Below, piece after piece: positions 16,718 through 24,736 of a DNA stretch of 41,622 nt. The stretch is from NCBI GenBank assembly GCA_017744795.1, contig JAGIAQ010000026.1, forward strand, positions 1 through 41,622. The letters are read 5' to 3'. The stretch is from Niabella sp. (GTDB lineage: Bacteria > Bacteroidota > Bacteroidia > Chitinophagales > Chitinophagaceae). A program made the position numbers and the translations under genes. The first letter of the stretch is position 1; each line of letters opens with the position of its first letter. The notes beneath the pieces were generated by a model. It saw only the letters and a list, made by a program, of their open reading frames with translations. It was not told the origin of the DNA and did no database searches.

Positions 16718-17647
16718 CTAGTTTTTTTCTTTTTGATGCAGGATGGATCGTATGAACGGTAGTATTTGATGCTGGGCGGTGATGTCCGGCCAATAAAAGT
16801 CTTCCTGCTTTTTAAACCAGGTCAGCTGCCGTTTGGCATAGTGCCGGGTATTTTGCTGAATCAGTGCTACGGCCGCAGTCCGGGAAAGCGTTCCGTCGAA
16901 GTATTGAAATAATTCCTGGTAGCCCACGGTTTGCAGCGCGTTGATCGTTCGGAGGGGCAGCAGGCTTTGGACTTCTTCTTCAAGACCCTCTTTCATCATT
17001 GCTAACACCCGTTCATTAATGCGCTCATAAAGAACCGCGCGGGGCAATTCTAATCCGATGCAGAGCGTATCAAAGAAGCGGGTTGTTTTATTTTTTTTCT
17101 GGTATTCAAGAATGGACCGGCCGGTGCCTTCTATAATTTCAAGGGCGCGCATCATGCGTTGGGGATTCTGCATTTCGCCTTTGGCGAAAAATAAAGGGTC
17201 TTTTTTTTCAAGTTCGCCCTTCAGCCAGTTGATGCCCTTTGCAGCATACGAACCGATAATGGTTTCTCTTATCGCTTCCGGTATGGCGGGGATGGGGTCC
17301 ATACCTTCCAGTAAGGCTTTTAAATAAAGCCCTGTTCCGCCAACGGCCACTATTACGGGGTATTGTAAAAAAAGCTGCTGCAGCAGATCGAGCGCATAGG
17401 TCTCATAGAGCGCCGCATTCATAGTGTCATGAACGCTGTGCGATGCAATAAAATAATGGGGTACGGAATTGAGCTCTGTAACGGAAGGGCGTGCCACGCC
17501 AATATTCAGTTCTTTATAACACTGGCGGCTGTCTGCGGAAAGAATAACCGTATTAAAATGATTGGCTACCTCAATAGCAGCGGCCGTTTTACCTACCGCG
17601 GTAGGCCCTGCAATAACGATCAGCAGCGGTTGTTTGCCCGTTATCAT
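16718..17647 (-). CDS. miaA: tRNA dimethylallyltransferase
   Basis: MiaA transfers dimethylallyl from DMAPP to N6 of adenosine-37 of tRNAs reading UNN codons. The 309-residue protein has the P-loop IAGPTAVGKTAAA (residues 12-24), the substrate motif SADSRQCYKELNIGVARPS, PHYFIASHSVHD, and VAVGGTGLYLKALLEG. NTRHYAKRQLTWFKKQ near the end is the tRNA-binding signature. Length is typical. Its start shares bases with the upstream stop (TAATG at 17645-17649), so translation is coupled to the pRiA4b ORF-3-like gene. Very secure. Confidence 0.97.
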   Translation of the reverse strand: MITGKQPLLIVIAGPTAVGKTAAAIEVANHFNTVILSADSRQCYKELNIGVARPSVTELNSVPHYFIASHSVHDTMNAALYETYALDLLQQLFLQYPVIVAVGGTGLYLKALLEGMDPIPAIPEAIRETIIGSYAAKGINWLKGELEKKDPLFFAKGEMQNPQRMMRALEIIEGTGRSILEYQKKNKTTRFFDTLCIGLELPRAVLYERINERVLAMMKEGLEEEVQSLLPLRTINALQTVGYQELFQYFDGTLSRTAAVALIQQNTRHYAKRQLTWFKKQEDFYWPDITAQHQILPFIRSILHQKEKN

Positions 17648-18216
17648 TAAAGATCCTGTTCGTCTGCGTATTCGCTTCCACTTTCTTCATAGTTCACGTC
17701 CTCTCCGTCTTCGCTTTTTTCACCAAAACCTTCCGCACTCTTAGAGAGGTCGTATTTCTCTTCAATATCGGCAAATTTTTCGCCTAACAGGCCTTTTGTT
17801 CCATATTGTTTAGGGCTGATACCTTCTGTGCGGGTTACTTTCGGATATTCAGAACCAGCATCACCATCTTTAGAAACATTGATCAGTTCAATCAGAAAAT
17901 CCCAGCGTTTCTGAAAATCATAAGTATAGGTAAAACGTTGATTGGTGTTTTTTATTTCGGATCCCATAGAAGTGTCTTTCATCAACAGCGGGGCCATTTT
18001 ATATTCGTGGTCCGCGTACACTTCCAGGGAGATCTCCCGTCCCTTTTGCCAATGATCATTGCTTCTGTAAAAAGTAGCCTGATGTTTATTGTCGAACTCA
18101 AAAGCTTTGAGTATGGTTCCGTGGAAATCCAAAAAAGCCTGGGTATGCTTTATTACTATATCCCTGTAAATACTGTCGTCTTCCTCAAAATATACCCTGA
18201 ATTTTAAAATAGCCAT
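17647..18216 (-). CDS. pRiA4b ORF-3-like (IS1096 passenger TnpR-like) protein
   Basis: This 189-residue protein resembles the PF07929 family, named after an ORF on plasmid pRiA4b and often annotated as an IS1096 passenger. FTYTYDFQKRWDFLIEL matches the family's YxYDFxDxWxHxI core, and EYPKVTRTEGISPKQYG matches its YPxxxxGxGxxPPExxG segment. The last 45 residues are acidic and low-complexity (many Glu, Asp and Ser). The ATG at 18216 gives MAILKFRVYFEED; an in-frame TTG lies 15 bases upstream. Despite the family name nothing here suggests a transposon: the gene is coupled to miaA by TAATG. Function unknown. Confidence 0.72.
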   Translation of the reverse strand: MAILKFRVYFEEDDSIYRDIVIKHTQAFLDFHGTILKAFEFDNKHQATFYRSNDHWQKGREISLEVYADHEYKMAPLLMKDTSMGSEIKNTNQRFTYTYDFQKRWDFLIELINVSKDGDAGSEYPKVTRTEGISPKQYGTKGLLGEKFADIEEKYDLSKSAEGFGEKSEDGEDVNYEESGSEYADEQDL

Positions 18217-18315
18217 AAACCGAAGGTACAAAGAATCTGCTAATAGTGGTTATGGGTGCCCGGGCGGATGCGGTGAATGCGTAAATCCCAAAAACGTTAC
18301 AAATTCCATCATTTG

Positions 18316-18756
18316 TCAGGATACCGATAAAATGAGATAGTCCTTTTTACCCAGGTGCAGCTCATCGCCTTTCTTTTTGCCTTCCAGTGCTCCGTAAACC
18401 GGGGCTTTAGTAGTAATGCCGATCACTTTTTTGCCGTTTAACTCCAAAGTGGGAAGCGATACGCCAATAAGAAGGAAGTGCGCATCGGTCTCGATCAGTG
18501 CGCCGGGGGCAAACTGACTGCATGCAATGGTTTTAAATGTTTCTATTGTGCTGATACTGTCTTCCAGTGCTTGCTGCGGAAGTTGCAGCAGGCTGCTCAT
18601 TGTTGCCGCTTCATCCTGCTGGGAGTTTTCGTCCAGGTCCGTGGTGTCAGTCTCGTCAACCGCGGCACTGGTTTCCAGTGTATCGATCCGCTGCTGGTAG
18701 CCATTTAGTTGCTGCCGCAATTGCCGGATGATACCATCAAGAATTTGTTGCTTCAT
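18316..18756 (-). CDS. Small protein with a GreA/GreB-like C-terminal domain
   Basis: This 146-residue protein has an N-terminal coiled-coil-like helix (residues 1-30), an acidic linker (AAVDETDTTDLDENSQQDEA), and a C-terminal domain ending APVYGALEGKKKGDELHLG. That ending resembles the FKBP-like C-terminal domain of GreA/GreB (SPLGxALLGKKxGDEV). Bacteroidota genes of this kind are often mislabelled 3-oxoacyl-ACP synthase; no thiolase motif is present. The N-terminal helix is too short for a full GreA hairpin, so it is a Gre-related factor at most. Interaction with RNA polymerase is inferred. Confidence 0.55.
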   Translation of the reverse strand: MKQQILDGIIRQLRQQLNGYQQRIDTLETSAAVDETDTTDLDENSQQDEAATMSSLLQLPQQALEDSISTIETFKTIACSQFAPGALIETDAHFLLIGVSLPTLELNGKKVIGITTKAPVYGALEGKKKGDELHLGKKDYLILSVS

Positions 18757-18825
18757 TGCTTAAAGGTAGCCAATTTTTGACCATTATAGTTACGACACAA
18801 AGGAGAGAAACGGACAGGGAAAACT

Positions 18826-18861
18826 ATAAAAAATAAAAAGCCCGCCCTGGAAAAGGCGGGC
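18826..18861 (-). terminator. Intrinsic terminator reading leftwards
   Basis: GCCCGCC at 18840-18846 and GGCGGGC at 18855-18861 form a perfect 7-bp GC-only stem with an 8-base loop. On the minus strand it is followed by TTTTTATTTTTT (18839-18828). It ends the family 9 glycosyltransferase transcript, or a short RNA starting at about 18884. Confidence 0.85.
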
Positions 18862-18884
18862 GTTGCTAACCTATGAAAAACACC
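18829..18884 (-). ncRNA. Candidate small RNA ending at the terminator
   Basis: On the minus strand a perfect -7 box TAACTTTG (18896-18889) lies 30 bases upstream of a strong intrinsic terminator, with no open frame between. The predicted transcript of about 55 bases would have a small hairpin (TATG...CATA) before the terminator stem. No -33 box is clear. It could equally be the 3' tail of the glycosyltransferase mRNA. Confidence 0.25.
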
Positions 18885-18928
18885 ATAACAAAGTTACGGA
18901 ATATAAATCATATTAAAAAAAAATAGAA

Positions 18929-20104
18929 TTAAATGCTTTGCCGGGCAAGCAGTGAATGCACCCGATCGAAAATGGCAGTGGAATCAATGGTATTCATATC
19001 TTTTGTTACCGGCGTATAGTGCCAAAAGACTTTTTGTTCCCGTGCCTGCAGGGTTTTTAAAAAGGGCCTTGCATAAATGGTAACAACGTTGGGAATCCCT
19101 GCCTCAGCGTAGGTGGTAAAACGTGGATAATTATTCCCGTTGGATACAATGATTGCTGCGGTGCTGCAGGAAACGGCCAGATGCGCGGCCATGCTGTCGT
19201 TACAAACCGCAACGGCGGCATGCTGCATCCAATTGAGGATCTCCGGGAGGGTAGTAGCGCCTGTAATATTCTGAGCACCGGTGGCTGCCGCTATGGTTGC
19301 TGCTGCTTCGGTTTCGGCATTGCTTCCGCAGAGCACGGGCAGGGCAAGACCGCTTGCTTTAACCTGCCGTATAAAGGCGATCCATTGGGCCAGGGGCAGG
19401 CGCCGGCTTTTATGCGCTGCGCCAATGCAGCATAGCACATAGGGTTGCTTTAAGGGCGCTTCAGAAGGAGCAGCGGTAATAACGGGTCTGTTTACAGGCA
19501 TTGCCGTTCCGGTACACCAGGAAGCAAAAGCTTTGTTGTAGGCAAATTCGTGGAGGTGCTCAGGGTTTGAAAAAAGGTGTTGGTACTGGCGATCTGATAC
19601 TTCATTTAATTGCTTTGTTTTGAAGCTATTAGCCGCCCCGGTGTTTTCTGATGCGGCGGCGGCCAGCGCGCACAGGTCATCCAATAACAAGGGGCGCGTT
19701 CGGGAAGGGTTTATTACCCGGCTGAAACCGGCCGCCCGTAATTGTTCCCAAAGGTGCATCCTGTAGTCTTCGCTGCTGTTATATTGTGTTTTGTTTACCC
19801 AAATGGTTTCATCCGCATTAGCGGCATCCAGCAGGTTGAAAATACTTTCGGTAGCGCTATTGCCCAGGTAGGTGAGTGTATAACCTTGCTGTTTTGCAAA
19901 CTGGTAATAAGCGGGTAAAAAATTACGGAACAGCAGATAATCACCAATATCATCCAGCCGTATCAGCAATAACTTTTTGCTGGCATGGGCTGCAACCGGT
20001 AGCTCCTGAATAAGGGCCTTCTGCCGTGAAAAATCGGCAAGCAGTTTCCTGCTTTTCCGATGTTCCTGCCAGCTACGGAGCGCTATTGAAAAATATCGGG
20101 TCAT
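18929..20104 (-). CDS. Glycosyltransferase family 9 (heptosyltransferase-like)
   Basis: This 391-residue protein has the two-domain GT-B layout of ADP-heptose:LPS heptosyltransferases. The N-terminal Rossmann start is KLLLIRLDDIGDYLLFRNFL (about residues 45-64), and the C-terminal nucleotide-sugar site includes CCIGAAHKSRRLPLAQW and CNDSMAAHLAVSCSTAAIIV. It should act at the cytoplasmic face of the inner membrane in LPS core or other surface-glycan assembly; the exact sugar is unclear. The ATG at 20104 gives MTRYFSIALRSWQEHRKSRK; an upstream TTG adds 13 residues without family likeness. It stands alone, with a strong terminator downstream. Confidence 0.83.
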   Translation of the reverse strand: MTRYFSIALRSWQEHRKSRKLLADFSRQKALIQELPVAAHASKKLLLIRLDDIGDYLLFRNFLPAYYQFAKQQGYTLTYLGNSATESIFNLLDAANADETIWVNKTQYNSSEDYRMHLWEQLRAAGFSRVINPSRTRPLLLDDLCALAAAASENTGAANSFKTKQLNEVSDRQYQHLFSNPEHLHEFAYNKAFASWCTGTAMPVNRPVITAAPSEAPLKQPYVLCCIGAAHKSRRLPLAQWIAFIRQVKASGLALPVLCGSNAETEAAATIAAATGAQNITGATTLPEILNWMQHAAVAVCNDSMAAHLAVSCSTAAIIVSNGNNYPRFTTYAEAGIPNVVTIYARPFLKTLQAREQKVFWHYTPVTKDMNTIDSTAIFDRVHSLLARQSI

Positions 20105-20275
20105 TGTGCCTGAATTGTTGGCCGAATATCGGTTATAAAGCAATAGCAGCCAATTCCCGCTTATAAAGGAACCCGGATAATCGTTCGAGCCACGAAAACG
20201 TTATCATAAAAAGATAGGAGCTGCAACCTGATTATTTAATAAATTTAACGTTATTAAAAAATCTAATAAAAGGAT

Positions 20276-21112
20276 ATGAAACGAATTGCATTGTGTTTTT
20301 TACTGGTATCTGGTTTGGGCTGGAATCATTGTTTTGCGCAGAAAGTGCCCACGGCACCGCCGCCGGAAACCGGGGAACGCTTTAAAATGGGTATGGCAGG
20401 CTATACGTTTGCAAAGTTTGGGATCGATACCACGCTGGAAACCATGCAGCGGGAGGAAATACATTATTTATGTATAAAAGATTTTCACCTGCCGCTGAAC
20501 AGCACGGATGAGCAGATTGCCGCTTTTCATCAGAAACTGAAAGCAAAAGGTGTGGAAGGTTATGGCGTGGGCCCTATCTACATGAAATCAGAAGCAGAAG
20601 TGGATAAGGCTTTTGAATATGCAAAAAGGGTAGGTGTAAAGCTGATTGTAGGTATCCCTAATTATGAGCTGCTGCCTTATGTAAATAAGAAAGTGAAGGA
20701 ATACGATATGAAGTACGCCATTCACCTGCACGGGCCGGATATCAAAATTTACCAGGATGCCGATGATGTATGGAATCACGTGAAAGACCTGGACCCCCGC
20801 ATGGGCATGTGCCTGGATATTGGCCATGATACACGCAATGGAAAAGACGCCGTGGCCGATTTGAAGAAGTATAGCTCCCGCGTTTTTGATATTCATTTAA
20901 AAGATGTAACCGCTCCTACAAAAGATGGCGCATCTGTAGAAGTAGGCCGCGGTATCATTAATTTTCCCGCTTTTGTAAAAATGTTGCGCCAGGTCGGATA
21001 CACCGGTAAAGTGAGTCTGGAATACGAACGTTTTATGAGCAACCCCTTTATGGGCATTGCTGAGTCCCTGGGCTATTTCAGGGGGATTATTGTGGCTACA
21101 AAGGCGAAATAG
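20276..21112 (+). CDS. Secreted sugar phosphate isomerase/epimerase-like TIM-barrel protein
   Basis: This 278-residue protein has a cleavable signal peptide (MKRIALCFLLVSGLGWNHCFAQ), so the TIM barrel works in the periplasm. The AP-endonuclease-2-like xylose isomerase fold is marked by MGMAGYTFAKFGIDTTLE, KLIVGIPNYELLPYVNK, YAIHLHGPD, MGMCLDIGHDTRNGKD, VFDIHLKDV and KVSLEYERF. The His and Glu/Asp residues in these strands are the usual metal ligands. Such exported members in Bacteroidota often help handle plant or host sugars, but the substrate is not evident. AAGGAT immediately precedes the ATG. It stands alone, 68 bases ahead of the response regulator. Confidence 0.85.
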   Translation: MKRIALCFLLVSGLGWNHCFAQKVPTAPPPETGERFKMGMAGYTFAKFGIDTTLETMQREEIHYLCIKDFHLPLNSTDEQIAAFHQKLKAKGVEGYGVGPIYMKSEAEVDKAFEYAKRVGVKLIVGIPNYELLPYVNKKVKEYDMKYAIHLHGPDIKIYQDADDVWNHVKDLDPRMGMCLDIGHDTRNGKDAVADLKKYSSRVFDIHLKDVTAPTKDGASVEVGRGIINFPAFVKMLRQVGYTGKVSLEYERFMSNPFMGIAESLGYFRGIIVATKAK

Positions 21113-21140
21113 TTCCGGGTTGCCGGTGATAAACGGTAGC

Positions 21141-21174
21141 TTCAACTTTTCTTCAAAACTGCACATTAATTTTG
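21141..21174 (+). promoter_or_regulatory. Response-regulator box and -7 element in front of the two-component operon
   Basis: TTCAA (21141-21145) and TTCAA (21152-21156) form a direct repeat with an 11-base period, the arrangement bound by OmpR/PhoB-type dimers. TAATTTTG (21167-21174) is a perfect TAnnTTTG box starting 15 bases after the second TTCAA begins. The same elements at identical spacing occur before the outer-membrane factor gene at 23191. Confidence 0.65.
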
Positions 21175-21180
21175 CAGAAG

Positions 21181-21855
21181 ATGAAGATCTTAATTATCGA
21201 AGACAATAGTGCTCTGTCTGCAAGTATTAAAGAGTATTTGCAGGCAGAGCATTTTATTTGCGAGTGCGCCTTTGGAGTAGATGAGGCCCTGCAAAAACTG
21301 TCGGTGTTTACCTATGATTTTATTTTACTGGATATGATGCTTCCGGATGGCGACGGGCTGGAAGTACTTCGCTTTATTAAAGACGAACGCATCAGCAGCA
21401 AAGTATTGATCATTTCTGCACGAAATGCGCTGGATGACAAGATCAACGGACTGGAAGGCGGCGCTGACGACTATATTACCAAACCTTTTCACCTGCCCGA
21501 GCTGCATGCCCGCCTGCGCGCCATGTACCGCAGGAGCAACCTGAACGGCAGCAATATTGTTCTGGCTAATGAGATCGAACTAAATACGGATACTATTGAA
21601 GCGCGCGTGAATGCGCAATTGCTGGACATTACGCCGAAAGAATTTGACCTGCTTTTATATTTTGTGGTGAATAAAGGACGGGTGCTTTCGCGTCAGGCTA
21701 TTGCCACGCATCTTTGGGGCGATTATACCGATAACCTTGCTAATTTTGATTTTATCTATCAGCATATAAAAAATCTTCGAAAAAAGATCGCCGCCGCCGA
21801 TGGCAATGACTATATAGAAACGGTGTATGGCCTGGGATACCGGTTTAAATTATGA
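21181..21855 (+). CDS. OmpR/PhoB-family response regulator
   Basis: This 224-residue response regulator has a receiver domain with the acidic pair in MKILIIEDNS, phospho-acceptor Asp51 (FILLDMMLPDGDG), the conserved Ser/Thr strand (VLIISARN) and Lys101 (DYITKPFHLPEL). A winged-helix domain follows (ITPKEFDLLLYFVVNKGRVLSRQAIATHLW and YIETVYGLGYRFKL at the end). The ATG at 21181 is right for the family; a TTG at 21172 lies inside the -7 box. Because the ATG is only six bases after that box, the transcript is probably leaderless. Its stop overlaps the kinase start as ATGA. It likely controls its own operon and the downstream RND pump. Confidence 0.95.
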   Translation: MKILIIEDNSALSASIKEYLQAEHFICECAFGVDEALQKLSVFTYDFILLDMMLPDGDGLEVLRFIKDERISSKVLIISARNALDDKINGLEGGADDYITKPFHLPELHARLRAMYRRSNLNGSNIVLANEIELNTDTIEARVNAQLLDITPKEFDLLLYFVVNKGRVLSRQAIATHLWGDYTDNLANFDFIYQHIKNLRKKIAAADGNDYIETVYGLGYRFKL

Positions 21856-23186
21856 AGCTTATTAATAAAATATCGATCTGGTTTTTGTGCATCATTTTGG
21901 TGATCACGCCGGTGACTATTTTTATTTCGCATTCCAGCATCAAAAGAAAAATAACCGATTTTGAAATAAAACGACTGCGCTCCGTTAACGACCACGTGAC
22001 GGACCTGCTACGCAACGGGCAACCGACGGATGATTTTTTGAAAGACCGGGAAGTGACGATCGTTCCTTATACAGCGGCGCTCCCTTCCGAGAATCCGCAG
22101 GTCACTAAACGCCTCGAAAAAGTGGCGGGGATGGAAGAAAAAGAACTGGCCTTGTTTGTAAGCAGTTATCAAACCATCAATGGTAAAAATTATAAAATAA
22201 CTACGCACAGTTATTTTATCAACCCCAATGAATTTTTCAGCAGTATGTTCATTACCATGCTCTGGAAAATGCTGCTTATTTCAGCGGCCGTATTTATTTC
22301 CGCACGTTTTTTTTCGAAAACTCTGTTTCGTCCGTTTAAATCAACATTAGAAGCCATCCGCCATTTTAATGTGCGGCAAAAGAAAAAACTGGTGCTGGAG
22401 CCTTCTTCTACAACTGAATTCAATGAATTGAATGGATTTATTGAAAAAATGACCAGTCGCATCCTGGAGGAGTATGCAACGGCGCGGGAGTTTAGTGAAA
22501 ATGCTTCGCATGAGCTGCAGACGCCGCTGGCCGTGTTGCGCACGAAGAATGAACTCTTAACACAAACGGAGTTAAACAGTCAGCAGGCCGCACTGATCGA
22601 ACAGATGCAGCTGGAGATCAACAAACTTTCCAATATCACCAAATCGCTGGTATTGCTCGCCCGGCTTGAAAATCATGAGTTCAATACGGAGGAAGAAGTG
22701 CAATTTTGTAAGGTGACGAAGAATGTGCTCCAGACCTATGAATACTGGGCGGATCTGAAAAATATTTCCGTAACCCAGAATATCGACAGTAAAGTATATA
22801 TCAAAACAAACCCCACCCTGGCAGATATCCTGGTGGCGAATTTGATGCGCAACGCGATCCGGTACAATGAAGAGGGCGGATCGATCCATATAGAATTGAC
22901 TTCCGATTATTTCCGCATCACTAATAGCGGTCAGCCGATTGATATGCCCCATAAAGATATTTTTCGTCGTTTTAAAAAAGGAAACCAAAAGAATGAAGGC
23001 GTGGGCCTGGGACTGGCAATTGTGAAGCAGATCTGCGAAGTATGTAATTTCAGGATCTCTTACGCTTTTGTTGAGGGCCGGCATATTTTCTGTGTCTATT
23101 TTAACGACCAGTATCTGGCGGCAACTGATGTAATTCCCTCCCGGCCGGACGCACAACGGATGGTCTTTGCCGGCTCCGGAGGTTAA
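21852..23186 (+). CDS. Sensor histidine kinase paired with the response regulator
   Basis: This 444-residue kinase has two membrane helices (about 6-25 and 131-150) enclosing a periplasmic sensor of about 105 residues, so the signal is extracytoplasmic. The DHp domain holds His220 in SENASHELQTPLAVLRTKNE; the ATP-binding domain has an N box at Asn334 (ANLMRNAIRYNEEGG) and a glycine-rich loop GVGLGLAIVKQI. The usual DxGxG box is replaced by TNSGQP, as in many Bacteroidota kinases. Its start overlaps the regulator stop by four bases (ATGA). The TolC-family gene follows, which suggests sensing of envelope stress or the pump substrate. Confidence 0.93.
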   Translation: MKLINKISIWFLCIILVITPVTIFISHSSIKRKITDFEIKRLRSVNDHVTDLLRNGQPTDDFLKDREVTIVPYTAALPSENPQVTKRLEKVAGMEEKELALFVSSYQTINGKNYKITTHSYFINPNEFFSSMFITMLWKMLLISAAVFISARFFSKTLFRPFKSTLEAIRHFNVRQKKKLVLEPSSTTEFNELNGFIEKMTSRILEEYATAREFSENASHELQTPLAVLRTKNELLTQTELNSQQAALIEQMQLEINKLSNITKSLVLLARLENHEFNTEEEVQFCKVTKNVLQTYEYWADLKNISVTQNIDSKVYIKTNPTLADILVANLMRNAIRYNEEGGSIHIELTSDYFRITNSGQPIDMPHKDIFRRFKKGNQKNEGVGLGLAIVKQICEVCNFRISYAFVEGRHIFCVYFNDQYLAATDVIPSRPDAQRMVFAGSGG

Positions 23187-23190
23187 CGGC

Positions 23191-23224
23191 TTCAAATTTG
23201 CTTCAAAAAGATTTTTTTGGTTTG
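23191..23224 (+). promoter_or_regulatory. Response-regulator box in front of the second RND operon
   Basis: TTCAA (23191-23195) and TTCAA (23202-23206) repeat at an 11-base period. TTGGTTTG (23217-23224), a one-mismatch TAnnTTTG box, begins 15 bases after the second repeat starts, exactly as in the response-regulator gene's own promoter. The start codon of the outer-membrane factor is at 23255. Identical geometry at two linked promoters supports a shared activator. Confidence 0.62.
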
Positions 23225-23254
23225 CACATTCCTAAAATAACTCTTGTTTCTACA

Positions 23255-24640
23255 ATGCAGCTCAGATTGATTTTACTAACATTTGTTTTCGGTTCTGTAA
23301 CAGCGGCAGCTCAGACGACTGTGACGCTGAAGGACGCCATTCAAACGGCTGTTACGAATTACCCCTCTATAAAAGCAAAAACAGCTTACGCGCAGGCGGC
23401 GGGGGAATTAGTGACGGCGGCTAAACGAGAGCAGTTACCTAATGTGAATCTGGCGGTGCAGCAGGACTATGGAACCATTAACGGAACCAATGGCCCTTTG
23501 TATGGGTTTGGCGGATTGGCGGCTGCTTCAGGGGGCCCGTCGTTGGCAACGCAAAACTGGAATGCCGCCTTTGGCGCCTTATACCTTACGAATGTGAACT
23601 GGGAATTCTTCGCCTTTGGCAAATATAAAGAACGGGTAAAAGTAGCGCAGCGCGCACAGGAAACTAATACGAAGGACCTGGAGCAGGAATTATTTGAACA
23701 TAAGGTAAAAGTAGCTGCGGCCTATTTAAACCTGGTGGCCGGAAGGCAGATCACTAAATCCTATGAAAAGAACCTGAACCGGGCCGATTCGATCCGGACC
23801 TTTGTGATAGCACGTGTAAAGAACGGGTTGGTGGCAGGGGTGGATTCTTCGCTGGCTAACGCGGAATATTCGAGCGCCCGCATCCTGCTCACCAACGCCA
23901 AAGACAAAGAGCAGGAGCAAAAAAATATGCTGGCCCAGCTAATGGGCACTAATAATAATGATTTTGATATTGATACTTCTTTTATATCCGCTTTACCCGG
24001 CGTGTACCTGGATACCACCAGTGAAGCCGCTTTGCATCCCTTGCTGCAATATTATAAAAGCCGCATTGCCGTTAGCGATGAGCAAACGCGGTATATAAAG
24101 ACGCAGTATTACCCGGGCTTTTCGCTGGTGGGTCTGCTGCAATCGAGAGCCTCCGGTTTTAAGAGCGACTATGTTACCAATCAAAACAGTTTTTCTACTG
24201 ATTATTGGAGTGGTGTCAATCCCAGCCGGACCAACTATTTATTTGGAGTAGGCGTTACCTGGAACATCATGCAGCCGGTGCGTTTATCCAAACAGGTGAA
24301 TGCGCAACGCCTCATCAGTAAAGGATTACAGGAAGAATACAACCTGGCGGACGTGGCCATAAAACAGCAACTGCAAACCTCAAAAAGTAAAATGAGCAAT
24401 GCACTGGCGAACTTTAAGGAAGCTCCGGTGCAGGTAAAAGCGGCTTCCGATGCTTATCATCAAAAATCAGTCCTGTACAGAAACGGGCTCACCAATATGG
24501 TAGACGTTACTCAGGCAAATTATACATTGATACGGGCAGAAACGGATAGGGATATCGCCAGCAATAATGTATGGCAGGCGCTGTTGCTGCGGGCGGCCGC
24601 ACTGGGTGATTTTAATTTATTTGAGGAGCAATTGCGTTAG
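23255..24640 (+). CDS. TolC-family outer-membrane factor of the second RND pump
   Basis: This 461-residue protein carries a signal peptide (MQLRLILLTFVFGSVTAAAQ) and then the first efflux-protein repeat TVTLKDAIQTAVTNYPSIKA. The long helical hairpins are marked by VKVAAAYLNLVAGRQIT and ARVKNGLVAGVDSSLANAE, and in the second half by YRNGLTNMVDVTQANYTLIRAET. There is no lipobox, unlike the first pump's channel. I chose the ATG at 23255 because it gives a proper signal peptide; the frame runs open 19 codons upstream through the promoter elements. It opens the OMF-RND-adaptor operon and should form the outer-membrane exit duct. Confidence 0.92.
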   Translation: MQLRLILLTFVFGSVTAAAQTTVTLKDAIQTAVTNYPSIKAKTAYAQAAGELVTAAKREQLPNVNLAVQQDYGTINGTNGPLYGFGGLAAASGGPSLATQNWNAAFGALYLTNVNWEFFAFGKYKERVKVAQRAQETNTKDLEQELFEHKVKVAAAYLNLVAGRQITKSYEKNLNRADSIRTFVIARVKNGLVAGVDSSLANAEYSSARILLTNAKDKEQEQKNMLAQLMGTNNNDFDIDTSFISALPGVYLDTTSEAALHPLLQYYKSRIAVSDEQTRYIKTQYYPGFSLVGLLQSRASGFKSDYVTNQNSFSTDYWSGVNPSRTNYLFGVGVTWNIMQPVRLSKQVNAQRLISKGLQEEYNLADVAIKQQLQTSKSKMSNALANFKEAPVQVKAASDAYHQKSVLYRNGLTNMVDVTQANYTLIRAETDRDIASNNVWQALLLRAAALGDFNLFEEQLR

Positions 24641-24647
24641 CGGTTCA

Positions 24648-24711
24648 TAGTTCATAGCCGATAGTTCATGGCGTTGTGGACTATTAACTATGATCCATGA
24701 GCTATGAACTA
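24648..24711. repeat. Intergenic palindrome between the outer-membrane factor and RND permease genes
   Basis: TAGTTCATAGC (24648-24658) is the exact reverse complement of GCTATGAACTA (24701-24711). A second, inner pairing joins TCATGG (24666-24671) with CCATGA (24695-24700). The whole makes a bulged stem-loop inside the operon and could modulate the expression ratio of the two genes. It looks like another interspersed palindrome family. Confidence 0.6.
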
Positions 24712-24736
24712 CATAATATAAAACAAGAAACTACAG

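Noticed and set aside
17647-18216. Insertion sequence, suggested by the IS1096 passenger family name
   Set aside because: No transposase, terminal repeats or target duplications are present; the gene is coupled to miaA.
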